DNA of 10,423 nucleotides, from contig CANFOR010000091.1 in NCBI GenBank assembly GCA_947448675.1, positions 1 to 10,423 of the forward strand, given 5' to 3'. Made by a program: the position numbers and the translations under genes. Of this stretch, positions 1 through 6,564 are shown piece by piece. Source of the stretch: Betaproteobacteria bacterium. GTDB lineage: Bacteria; Pseudomonadota; Gammaproteobacteria; Burkholderiales; Burkholderiaceae_C. Within the stretch, counting starts at the first letter, position 1. Every line of letters starts with the position of its first letter. Below the pieces are notes generated by a model, which made no database searches, was not told where the DNA came from, and worked only from the letters and a program-made list of their open reading frames with translations.

Positions 1-30
1 GTGCAGGTGCAGGTGCAGGTGCAGGTGCAG
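1..30. repeat. Hexanucleotide tandem repeat GTGCAG, at least five copies
   Basis: Five perfect copies of GTGCAG run from the first base and may continue outside the window. On the coding (minus) strand of tonB they read CTGCAC. In the frame set by the tonB start they encode Cys-Thr; one base later they encode Ala-Pro. A six-base unit changes length without changing frame. Confidence 0.9.
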
Positions 31-449
31 GGCTGGGCTGGGCTGGGCTGGGCTGGGCTGGGCGTGAGTGGCGCTGCAGGTGCTGCAGTCGCGGCTGGCG
101 CCGGGGGTGGCGGCACAGTGCTAGGTGGTAGCGGGCGCTGCAAGGGCTTTGCAGGCGGCGGAGTTGCCACGGGCTTGGCGGGTGGTGGTGGTGGCGTTGG
201 TGGCGCTTCTGGGGGCTTGGGTGCGGGCTTTTCAGGCTCGGGGCTGGGCAGGGGCTCGATGCGCAGTGGCACCACCGGCGCGGGCATTTGCGTTGGCCGT
301 GCCACCAGCCAAGCGAACAGGGCCAGCGCCAAGCACAGTTCAATGCCCAGCGCAGCGGCAAAAGCTCGGCCCAGGCGCGGCTGGGCGTTGCGCCGCGTGG
401 GCAGACAGGCAAGCGCTGCCGGGGCGGGCAGGGAGAACACAGCAGCCAT
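1..449 (-). CDS. tonB: TonB energy transducer, N-terminal part (cut by window edge)
   Basis: This encodes the N-terminal 149 residues of a TonB-type protein, which carries proton-motive energy from ExbB/ExbD to an outer-membrane receptor. A short basic cytoplasmic stretch (about residues 18-29) precedes one membrane anchor (about 29-50). A long Pro/Lys/Glu-rich periplasmic linker follows (about 55-140), with PEPEKPAPKPPEAPPTPPPPP-like composition, as usual for TonB. The C-terminal receptor-binding domain is beyond the window. The ATG at 449-447 lies 21 bases after the exbD stop, with a weak AAAGG about nine bases upstream. It is the last visible gene of the receptor-exbB-exbD-tonB operon. Oddly, after six GGCTG units the current frame reads the following hexamer tract as Cys-Thr repeats, whereas the neighbouring frame would give Ala-Pro repeats, which are typical of TonB. 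This suggests a slipped repeat, a phase-variable site or a sequencing error. Confidence 0.85.
   Translation of the reverse strand, partial: MAAVFSLPAPAALACLPTRRNAQPRLGRAFAAALGIELCLALALFAWLVARPTQMPAPVVPLRIEPLPSPEPEKPAPKPPEAPPTPPPPPAKPVATPPPAKPLQRPLPPSTVPPPPAPAATAAPAAPLTPSPAQPSPAQPCTCTCTCTC
31..63. repeat. Pentanucleotide tandem repeat GGCTG, six copies plus GGC
   Basis: Six perfect copies of GGCTG (31-60) plus a partial GGC (61-63) lie inside tonB, directly next to the hexamer tract. Five is not a multiple of three, so every gain or loss of a unit by slipped-strand mispairing shifts the reading frame of everything downstream, including the TonB C-terminal domain. Within the tract the protein reads Ser-Pro-Ala-Gln-Pro repeats, which fit the linker. 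Confidence 0.9.
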
Positions 450-470
450 GGCGCGCGCCTTTGGTAGCGG

Positions 471-866
471 TTACGGAGCGACTTGGCGCGCAGCCAAGCC
501 CACCTGGGTTGCGCCGCCGTGGCGTACCGCATCGATCACCGCCATGACCTGTTGCAAAGAAGCGTCGTCACCCCCGGCAATGGTTACCGCCAACTGAGCG
601 GGCTCACGCTGGCGCACCAGGGCGCTAATTTGCTCGGCAGCCAGGGCTTGGCCTTCAACAAAAAACTGGCCGCCGCTGCGAATTTCTACCAGCAGCTTGG
701 GTGCGGGCATGGCAGTGGCTGTGCTGCTGGTGGGCAGCTTCGACACTTGGCCTGTATTGGGGATCATGCGCAGGGTGAGCATGGCAAAAAACACCAGCAA
801 AAAAAGCATGATGTCGATCATCGGAATGATCTCGATGCGCGCCTTGCGCGTTTCAAAATAGCGCAT
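471..866 (-). CDS. exbD: ExbD/TolR-family biopolymer transport protein
   Basis: A 131-residue ExbD/TolR-type protein, part of the inner-membrane ExbB-ExbD proton motor that energises TonB. A short basic cytoplasmic N-terminus leads into one membrane helix at about residues 13-33. The helix holds IIPMIDIMLFLLVFF with the conserved proton-carrying Asp at residue 18. The rest is the periplasmic domain, including a strand ending KLLVEIRSGGQFFVEG and a later ALVR segment typical of the family. Length is close to the usual 130-140 residues. The ATG is three bases after the exbB stop, so the two are probably translationally coupled. Position between exbB and tonB and behind a TonB-dependent receptor favours ExbD over TolR, since no tol genes are visible. 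Confidence 0.93.
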   Translation of the reverse strand: MRYFETRKARIEIIPMIDIMLFLLVFFAMLTLRMIPNTGQVSKLPTSSTATAMPAPKLLVEIRSGGQFFVEGQALAAEQISALVRQREPAQLAVTIAGGDDASLQQVMAVIDAVRHGGATQVGLAARQVAP

Positions 867-869
867 GCT

Positions 870-1520
870 TCAAACGGCGCGCAGATCCGCGCGCGCACCT
901 GGCCCAGCACCAAAGCGGCGGTTGAGCAGCATCAGCTTGATGGTTTCCAACTGGTGCACGATAACGCGCACCTTGGTGTTGAGCCAATTGAAAAACACCA
1001 GGCCAATCATCGCAATCAGCAAGCCTGAAGCTGTGGCAATCAAAGCCTCGGCAATGCCGCCGGTAACTTGTCCTGCGCCGTTTTGCACATCGCCCAGCAC
1101 CGAGAACGCGCTGAACATGCCGATGATGGTGCCAAACAGCCCCAGCAGTGGGGCTAGCGTGATGACGGTGTCGAGCACCCACAGCGAGCGGTCCAGCGTG
1201 GGCACTTCGCGCATCACCGCTTCTTCTAAGTGGCCCGCGCAGGTGTCGCGCGCCGCGTCGGTGGCCTCAATGGCCGCCGCTTCAAACAAGCTCACATGCG
1301 GCAGCTTGGCGTGTTGCTGCAAAGCCGCTTGCACCGGCTGCGAGCCCAGGCCCGCATGGGCCTGCAGCAAGGCGATGAGGGCCTCACCACCTTGCTGCAT
1401 TTTTTGCAAGTACAGGCTGCGCTCGATGATGACCGTGAGCGCAGCGAGTAACAGCAAAGCCATCAAGTAGAGCGTGCCACCGGAGTGGTTGGCTAGCTCT
1501 AACAGTTTGCCCAACGTCAT
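870..1520 (-). CDS. exbB: ExbB/TolQ/MotA-family proton channel protein
   Basis: A 216-residue ExbB-type inner-membrane protein, the multimeric stator of the TonB motor. Three membrane helices are visible: about residues 15-33, 113-141 and 155-180. The second carries TLAPLLGLFGTIIGMFSAF and the third GGIAEALIATASGLLIAMIGLVFF, both hallmarks of the MotA/TolQ/ExbB channel, with the conserved Thr residues near 121 and 163 lining the proton path. A cytoplasmic loop lies between helices 1 and 2. Length matches short ExbB proteins. The ATG at 1520 follows the receptor stop by two bases, so it is read as part of the receptor transcript. TolQ is the main alternative; the receptor and tonB neighbours argue against it. 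Confidence 0.93.
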   Translation of the reverse strand: MTLGKLLELANHSGGTLYLMALLLLAALTVIIERSLYLQKMQQGGEALIALLQAHAGLGSQPVQAALQQHAKLPHVSLFEAAAIEATDAARDTCAGHLEEAVMREVPTLDRSLWVLDTVITLAPLLGLFGTIIGMFSAFSVLGDVQNGAGQVTGGIAEALIATASGLLIAMIGLVFFNWLNTKVRVIVHQLETIKLMLLNRRFGAGPGARADLRAV

Positions 1521-1522
1521 GC

Positions 1523-3883
1523 TTAGAAGTCTGCCTTGGCCGAGATTTGGAAGCTGCGCGGCACTTGGTAGATGTAGGTGTCAAACGGCAGGGTTTTACC
1601 TGTGGTGATCGAGGTGACCGCTTGGCTATTGGTCAAGTTGAACACATTGAGTTGCAGCTTCAAATTCTTGGCAAACAAGCCAGGGCTTTGGAAACTGTAA
1701 GCAATACCTAAATCGACGTTGCCGTAAGCAGGCGTTTTGTAATAGTCAAAATAAGGCGTGCCATTGATGGCGGCCTTGGTGGCGTCATAGTCCTTCTGGC
1801 GGGTGGCTCCGGTGCGCTTGTAGATCAACGAAGCCGACCATGGGCCCGCGCTGTACAAAGCACCCAAAGCTGCCGTCATGTCCGGCGCTGCAGAAATTTG
1901 CTGGCCGGTGTCACTGGCCTTGGCGCTGTTGAGCGAACCATTGGCATAAGCGGAGAAACCACCGCCCAAGACATAGGCCATTTGCGCCTCAACACCTTGG
2001 TAGGTTGCGCCGCCAATGTTGACGAAGGCTGCTGCGGGGCCGGGCAAATTGTTCGACACCAGTTTGTTGGTGAAGTTGATGCGGTACAGGTCTACATCCC
2101 AGGTGAATTTGTCGGCCTTGCCCACTACGCCCACTTGGTAATTGGTGGACTTTTGTGGGTCGGCACTGTTTTGCGTGGGATTGGCAATGTAGAAGGTGTT
2201 CAGATCCGGAATCTGGAAACCCTTGGCGTATTGGGCGTACACCGACAGGCCCGAGTTGATCTGCTGGTTGATCGTCAAAAACGGCAGCGTGGTTTTGTAG
2301 TCTTTCGAGGTGTTGGCGTTGAGCTCGCGGGTGGTTTGCTGCACTTGGGCGCTGACCGAACGCGAAATGCTGACCAATTTAATGCCGGGCGTAACCGTCA
2401 TGCCTTCGCGCGCAGCCCATTCAAACTCTGCAAAAGGCTGCAGGGTTTTGATTTTGGATTGCTGGTCAAACAACACGCTGTCAATCGGGCGATTAGTTCC
2501 GTTTAAGACGTTGGCGTTTTGCGTGGCTTCAATGCGGTTGTAGTTGCCGGTGCTCAGGTCCATGTCGTATTGGTGGCGGTCAGTAGACGACTGTTCGTAC
2601 CACACGCCCATGCGGGCCAAGCCTGCGCCCATTTTTTTGGTGGCTTTGAAGAAGTCGCCCCAGACGCGGTATTTGTTGAGTTTGTCGATGCCCGGGATGT
2701 CACTATTCAAGGCAGGCGCTTTGTTCCACACACTAGCGGGTGCGGTGCGACGCGGGTCGGTACCAGTGGGCAGGGTGCCCGTCCAGGTCGGGTCGTTCGA
2801 CGAAGTGGTTTGGTTGGTGTAGGCGTAGGTGTAGGCATGGTTGTCGATGTTCCAGCCGCCACCCAACTCGCTGCGCAACCGCAGGTATTCAAAGTCGGTG
2901 TCTTTTTTGGTTTGGTTGAACTCTTTGTAGTTCATGCTCTTGGGGTTCAAGTCGAGCTGGTAGTTTTTGCCAAAGGCGGCAATTTGCGTCAGCGTTGCGC
3001 CTTTGTTGCTATCAGGCTGGTAGTACTTGTTGGTGTTGACCGAAGAGAAGAAGGTCAACAGCGAAGCGTCGCTCACCGGACGCTCTAGCTTGATGGTGTA
3101 GTTGTCGCTGGTGATCGGGCTGTTGCTCAGGTAGCCGTCAGACGACAGGTGTTGGTAGTTGAGCTGCACCGTGGCGTCGCCGTAGTTGGCCAAACGACCG
3201 CTCTCAAACGCTGCGCCGTACAAAAGGGTGTTGAAGCTGCCCACAGAGGTGAACACACTGGTTTTTTGCGCTTGCGCAGGCTTTTTGGAATACAAATTGA
3301 TCGAGTCGCCAAAGGTCGCGTAGCCGATATTGCTGGCATTGCCGGGGCCGCGCTCAACCACCGCGCCACCAATGATGCTGGCGGGGAAGAAAGAAGTCGA
3401 GTGGTGGGCTGGGTTGTTGGTGTCGCCCCATGGAATGCCGTCAAAAGTGATGTTGTATTGGTCGTCTTTAAAACCGCGCAGCGTGGTTTTGGTTTCGCTC
3501 AAACCGGGGCCGTTGGAGGTCGAGCCCGACAGGCTGGGCGCGATGTTGGTCAGCACGCTGTAGTCCGCCGTGGGCGCGACCGATAAGTCAATAAATTCAC
3601 GGGTAATGATGGACTGCGGCTGGGTGGCCAACAGGCTGGCCTGGGTCGGCGCGATGGACGAAGCCGTGCCTTTTTTGGCTTCATCAGGGCGGTAGGCGCC
3701 TGCTGCGGTGGTGGCACCAATGCTGCCCAGGTCGGTGGGCGCGGCGCTTTGCGCCAGGGCTTGGGGCATGACACCCACAGAAACGAGGGCCAATGCCATA
3801 AAGTGGGCCAAAGGGGTGAGGCGGTGGAGTTTGCAATGTGCGTTCATGAAGAGGGCTTGCGTTGGGTTGAAAAGCAGGGCCAT
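1523..3883 (-). CDS. TonB-dependent outer-membrane receptor, substrate unknown
   Basis: A 786-residue TonB-dependent receptor. From the first ATG, residues 13-44 look like a signal peptide: basic KLHR, a hydrophobic core, then QALA before cleavage. The ATG at residue 13 (3847) would therefore give a cleaner signal peptide. The ATG at 3883 has only a modest AGCAGGG in front and sits inside a hairpin, so the start is uncertain. The plug domain spans about residues 85-200 and contains TLRGFKDDQYNITFDGIPWG and VERGPGNASNIGYAT. The rest is a 22-strand-type barrel rich in alternating aromatics. The C-terminus ends in Phe (FQISAKADF), the outer-membrane insertion signal. No clear canonical TonB box is visible. 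The receptor heads an operon with its own exbB, exbD and tonB, downstream of a Pho-box-like site. Family is certain; the ligand (iron chelate, organophosphate, vitamin or other) cannot be read from the sequence. Confidence 0.93.
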   Translation of the reverse strand: MALLFNPTQALFMNAHCKLHRLTPLAHFMALALVSVGVMPQALAQSAAPTDLGSIGATTAAGAYRPDEAKKGTASSIAPTQASLLATQPQSIITREFIDLSVAPTADYSVLTNIAPSLSGSTSNGPGLSETKTTLRGFKDDQYNITFDGIPWGDTNNPAHHSTSFFPASIIGGAVVERGPGNASNIGYATFGDSINLYSKKPAQAQKTSVFTSVGSFNTLLYGAAFESGRLANYGDATVQLNYQHLSSDGYLSNSPITSDNYTIKLERPVSDASLLTFFSSVNTNKYYQPDSNKGATLTQIAAFGKNYQLDLNPKSMNYKEFNQTKKDTDFEYLRLRSELGGGWNIDNHAYTYAYTNQTTSSNDPTWTGTLPTGTDPRRTAPASVWNKAPALNSDIPGIDKLNKYRVWGDFFKATKKMGAGLARMGVWYEQSSTDRHQYDMDLSTGNYNRIEATQNANVLNGTNRPIDSVLFDQQSKIKTLQPFAEFEWAAREGMTVTPGIKLVSISRSVSAQVQQTTRELNANTSKDYKTTLPFLTINQQINSGLSVYAQYAKGFQIPDLNTFYIANPTQNSADPQKSTNYQVGVVGKADKFTWDVDLYRINFTNKLVSNNLPGPAAAFVNIGGATYQGVEAQMAYVLGGGFSAYANGSLNSAKASDTGQQISAAPDMTAALGALYSAGPWSASLIYKRTGATRQKDYDATKAAINGTPYFDYYKTPAYGNVDLGIAYSFQSPGLFAKNLKLQLNVFNLTNSQAVTSITTGKTLPFDTYIYQVPRSFQISAKADF

Positions 3884-3891
3884 GCCCTGCT
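3873..3891 (-). promoter_or_regulatory. Perfect 8-bp inverted repeat around the first receptor ATG
   Basis: AGCAGGGC and GCCCTGCT flank a three-base loop that is exactly the ATG at 3883-3881. In the mRNA this would form a GC-rich hairpin holding the start codon in its loop and the purine-rich stretch in its stem. If translation starts at 3847 instead, the hairpin lies in the 5' leader, about 25 bases before the start. Either way it could affect translation. The structure is seen directly; the function is inferred. Confidence 0.45.
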
Positions 3892-3957
3892 AGTTCACGC
3901 ACCTTCGTGCACGCTCTATCTGTCAGACACGGTAGTTACTAAGCGTAAATTTTTTCT

Positions 3958-3997
3958 GTGACGCAGGCATGACCTGCGCATGACCGCTGCGTGACAA
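3958..3997 (-). promoter_or_regulatory. Doubled Pho-box-like site (four 11-base-spaced GTCA units)
   Basis: On the minus strand, the 7-mers TTGTCAC, CGGTCAT, AGGTCAT and GCGTCAC start 11 bases apart, each with a GTCA core (cores at 3992-3995, 3981-3984, 3970-3973 and 3959-3962). PhoB binds 7-base units of consensus CTGTCAT separated by 4 bases, usually as two or more tandem pairs, so the spacing and the core match. The spacers here are more GC-rich than in E. coli. The site lies about 75-115 bases upstream of the receptor ATG. Ten bases past the last unit is TACGCT, a weak -10, followed by TAGTAA as an alternative. Another OmpR/PhoB-family regulator could use the same geometry. Confidence 0.6.
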
Positions 3998-4009
3998 ACG
4001 CACACCCCT

Positions 4010-4026
4010 GCGGCACCCCGTGCCGC
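4010..4026 (-). terminator. Stem-loop just after corA, possible terminator
   Basis: GCGGCAC and GTGCCGC form a perfect 7-bp stem with a three-base loop, starting two bases after the corA stop codon. On the corA strand no U-run follows (the next bases are AGGGGTG), so it is not a textbook intrinsic terminator. It may protect the 3' end or pause polymerase before the receptor promoter region. Confidence 0.4.
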
Positions 4027-4027
4027 C

Positions 4028-5191
4028 TCAAGCCCCGGTGCGCGCAATGTAGCGCTTGCGCCAAAAAACCAAGCCAGTCACCAGCACGATGAGCAGCATC
4101 AGGCCCACCGTCCACCAAAACGCGGTGGGGTGGTGCAAGAGCGGCATGAACTCAAAGTTCATGCCAAAAAACCCGGTGATGAGGTTGAGCGGCAAGAAGA
4201 TGGCAGTGAGCGCAGTGAGCGTGCGCATGATGTCATTGGTGCGGTGGCTTTGCGCGCTGAAGTGGATTTGGATCACCGTCTCGGCCGACTGCTCCATGCG
4301 CCGGGCGTGGTGCACAACGCGCTCGATGTGCTCGATCACGTCGCGGGCGCGCGCGATCAGTTGGTCGTGCTGGGCTTGGTTGGCGCGGTTGTCGAGGCCT
4401 GCACTGGTCTGCGCGAATTGCGGCTGTTCGCGCAGGCTGTCGAGCCACTCTTGCATGGCGTCGCGCTGCTCGTCGCACAGGTCTTCGAGCACCTGCAATT
4501 GGCTGCGCGCCCCCATCAGCGCGCCCCAGTCGGTAAAGCGCGCTGCGGGCTTGAGCAGCTCGATTTGCCAGTGGTCGAGTTGCTGCGTAAGATCTTTGCG
4601 CAAATCCAAATAACTGTCCACCATGCTGTTGACCATGCGCAGCAGCAAGTCGGCCGGGCTGCTAGGGATGCGGTTGCGCGCGCTCACCGCGTCAACGCTG
4701 AACTTGGCGTCGGCCAAAAAGCGCTCGATGAAACTCTTGGCGGTGTAGCAGGCGCGCGGGTGCACGCTAATGAGCAAACGGTCATAGACCACAAAGCCTA
4801 CCGCCCGCGAGCTGATGCGGTTGAAGGCGGGCAAGCCCGGCTTGGCCTTGGTGCGCGCCTTGCCGCCTTGGCCGTGGTAAGCCTGCACGGCGGCCACATG
4901 CTCTTCTTCAGCCAGGGTTTCGGCCTGGGTGGCCAGGCGCCGAAAGATGATGAGGTCGTAGACCGAGGTGTAGTCGTAATGCGAGGGGTGCGCCGCGCTG
5001 GCCAGGTCTTGGCCGTGCAGATCGAGCAGCTGCGAGCCACCCAGTTGAAGCGCGGCCTGTTGCAGCGCGGCTTGGTGCAGGTCGAGGTCGTCGCGGTCGA
5101 GGTAGATCCACACAAAGCCGTCGTGCGGTGGCTGCGCGGGCACGGTCTCTACAAAGCGCAAGCTGTCGGCGGTGAACTCAATAATGTGCAC
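4028..5191 (-). CDS. corA: CorA-family divalent cation (Mg2+) transporter
   Basis: A 387-residue CorA-type channel that passes Mg2+ (or Co2+/Ni2+/Zn2+ in relatives such as ZntB) through the inner membrane. The N-terminal two thirds form the cytoplasmic alpha/beta and long-helix domain, rich in charged helices (about residues 190-310). Two C-terminal membrane helices follow, about 325-342 and 357-379. The signature GMN is at residues 343-345 in GFFGMNFEF, and a basic tail (WRKRYIAR) follows. The GMN loop reads GMNFEFMPLL rather than the GMNFxxMPE of classical CorA; the acidic residue after MP is absent, so ion preference is open. The start is a GTG at 5191 with no good Shine-Dalgarno sequence; the N-terminal sequence MHIIEF fits the family. 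It lies downstream of hemB, separated by 89 AT-rich bases. Confidence 0.88.
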   Translation of the reverse strand: MHIIEFTADSLRFVETVPAQPPHDGFVWIYLDRDDLDLHQAALQQAALQLGGSQLLDLHGQDLASAAHPSHYDYTSVYDLIIFRRLATQAETLAEEEHVAAVQAYHGQGGKARTKAKPGLPAFNRISSRAVGFVVYDRLLISVHPRACYTAKSFIERFLADAKFSVDAVSARNRIPSSPADLLLRMVNSMVDSYLDLRKDLTQQLDHWQIELLKPAARFTDWGALMGARSQLQVLEDLCDEQRDAMQEWLDSLREQPQFAQTSAGLDNRANQAQHDQLIARARDVIEHIERVVHHARRMEQSAETVIQIHFSAQSHRTNDIMRTLTALTAIFLPLNLITGFFGMNFEFMPLLHHPTAFWWTVGLMLLIVLVTGLVFWRKRYIARTGA

Positions 5192-5230
5192 TGAAAATAT
5201 TCTTTTTGGCTTAAATTTCAGAGGTAAAAC

Positions 5231-5279
5231 TAGCTACAAGGTGCATAGAATATGCGTAGACAGCTATGTATTTTATAGC
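5231..5279. repeat. AT-rich nested inverted repeats between hemB and corA
   Basis: The 89-base gap between hemB and corA is markedly AT-rich. It holds GCATA-GAA-TATGC (5243-5255) and GCTAT-seven bases-ATAGC (5263-5279). TAGCT at 5231-5235 can also pair with AGCTA at 5262-5266 around the first hairpin. Read on the minus strand the elements lie just after the hemB stop and before the corA start. No U-run follows, so this is not an obvious terminator. It resembles the short intergenic repeats I recall from Comamonadaceae genomes, which is recollection rather than a search result. Confidence 0.4.
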
Positions 5280-5280
5280 A

Positions 5281-6288
<1,008 letters not shown>

Positions 6289-6312
6289 CTGGCGATTCTC
6301 TTACTTTTAGGT

Positions 6313-6338
6313 AGTTCCCACATATTGCTTTGGGAACT
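6313..6338 (-). promoter_or_regulatory. 8-bp palindrome in the hemB leader region
   Basis: AGTTCCCA and TGGGAACT form a perfect inverted repeat with a ten-base spacer, ending 25 bases before the hemB ATG. The candidate hemB -10 (GATAAT on the minus strand, 6351-6356) would place this in the hemB 5' leader as an RNA hairpin. The same bases overlap the -35 of the rightward small-RNA promoter proposed here, so it could instead be an operator. No known regulator site is recognised. Confidence 0.45.
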
Positions 6339-6353
6339 TATTTTTGTTAGATT
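6325..6353 (+). promoter_or_regulatory. Candidate promoter for rightward small RNA
   Basis: TTGCTT (6325-6330) and TAGATT (6348-6353) are 17 bases apart, with three and four matches to the sigma-70 hexamers. The region is the most AT-rich of the gap, and transcription would begin near 6360, just before the hairpin-rich segment. The minus-strand GATAAT of hemB overlaps the -10, so the two promoters may compete. Confidence 0.35.
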
Positions 6354-6359
6354 ATCTAC

Positions 6360-6462
6360 GGGCGGTTTTACCGCTCCCCGCTTTTCCTCCCTGAGCGGGT
6401 GCCTTGATGTGTGACAGCAAAAAGGCTTCCCAGGCCCAGCCCTTGTGCTGGGCCTTTTTTTT
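6360..6462 (+). ncRNA. Candidate small RNA with anti-Shine-Dalgarno loop
   Basis: About 100 bases on the plus strand with no good protein-coding content but with the architecture of a bacterial trans-acting small RNA. First comes GCGGT-TTT-ACCGC (6362-6374). Next is CCCGC/GCGGG (6377-6381 with 6395-6399), enclosing a 13-base loop UUUUCCUCCCUGA. A mostly unpaired stretch follows (6400-6431). The end is a 9-bp terminator stem with an eight-U tail. A UCCUCCC loop is complementary to Shine-Dalgarno sequences; pyrimidine loops of this kind are known in several small-RNA families. A promoter-like pair lies just upstream. No protein gene on this strand precedes the terminator, which is why a separate transcript is proposed. 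It could alternatively be a relic or a terminator for readthrough. I do not recognise it as a named family. Confidence 0.5.
6432..6462 (+). terminator. Strong Rho-independent terminator
   Basis: AGGCCCAGC (6432-6440) pairs perfectly with GCTGGGCCT (6447-6455) around a CCTTGT loop, and a run of eight T (6455-6462) follows. It works rightward only: on the opposite strand no T-run directly follows the stem. Because hemB upstream is on the minus strand, the transcript being terminated is not a known gene. Confidence 0.9.
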
Positions 6463-6552
6463 CGGCAATTTTTGGGCGCTCTTTCGCCGTTCCTTTCGCC
6501 GCTCATTTGGGGCGCATCCGTTTTTTGTCTCTGATTTCCACTGCTGCAGGGC

Positions 6553-6558
6553 TACACT
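6553..6558 (+). promoter_or_regulatory. Candidate -10 element for hemJ
   Basis: TACACT lies seven bases before the hemJ ATG, in the sequence GCTACACTCGCAACATG. No convincing -35 is found 16-18 bases upstream. If used, the mRNA would start at or next to the ATG and be nearly leaderless, in line with the lack of a Shine-Dalgarno sequence. Confidence 0.25.
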
Positions 6559-6564
6559 CGCAAC

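Noticed and set aside
1..63. Possible CRISPR or other spaced repeat array
   Set aside because: The units are 5 and 6 bases with no spacers; these are simple tandem repeats.
1..597. Plus-strand open frame beginning with Gln-Val repeats and rich in Gly/Ala
   Set aside because: It is the complement of the Pro-rich tonB linker and the exbD 3' end; tonB and exbD have clear family features on the other strand.
1523..3883. Recent horizontal transfer of the receptor because of lower G+C than its neighbours
   Set aside because: Barrel genes use many Asn, Lys, Tyr, Phe and Thr codons, which lowers G+C; no mobile-element ends, tRNA or direct repeats flank the operon.
4010..4026. Textbook intrinsic terminator for corA
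   Set aside because: The stem is perfect, but no T-run follows on the corA strand, so it is listed only as a possible terminator.
4130..5194. Open frame of 354 codons on the plus strand
   Set aside because: Antisense to corA, which has the GMN motif and two membrane helices. The antisense translation has no recognisable domain.
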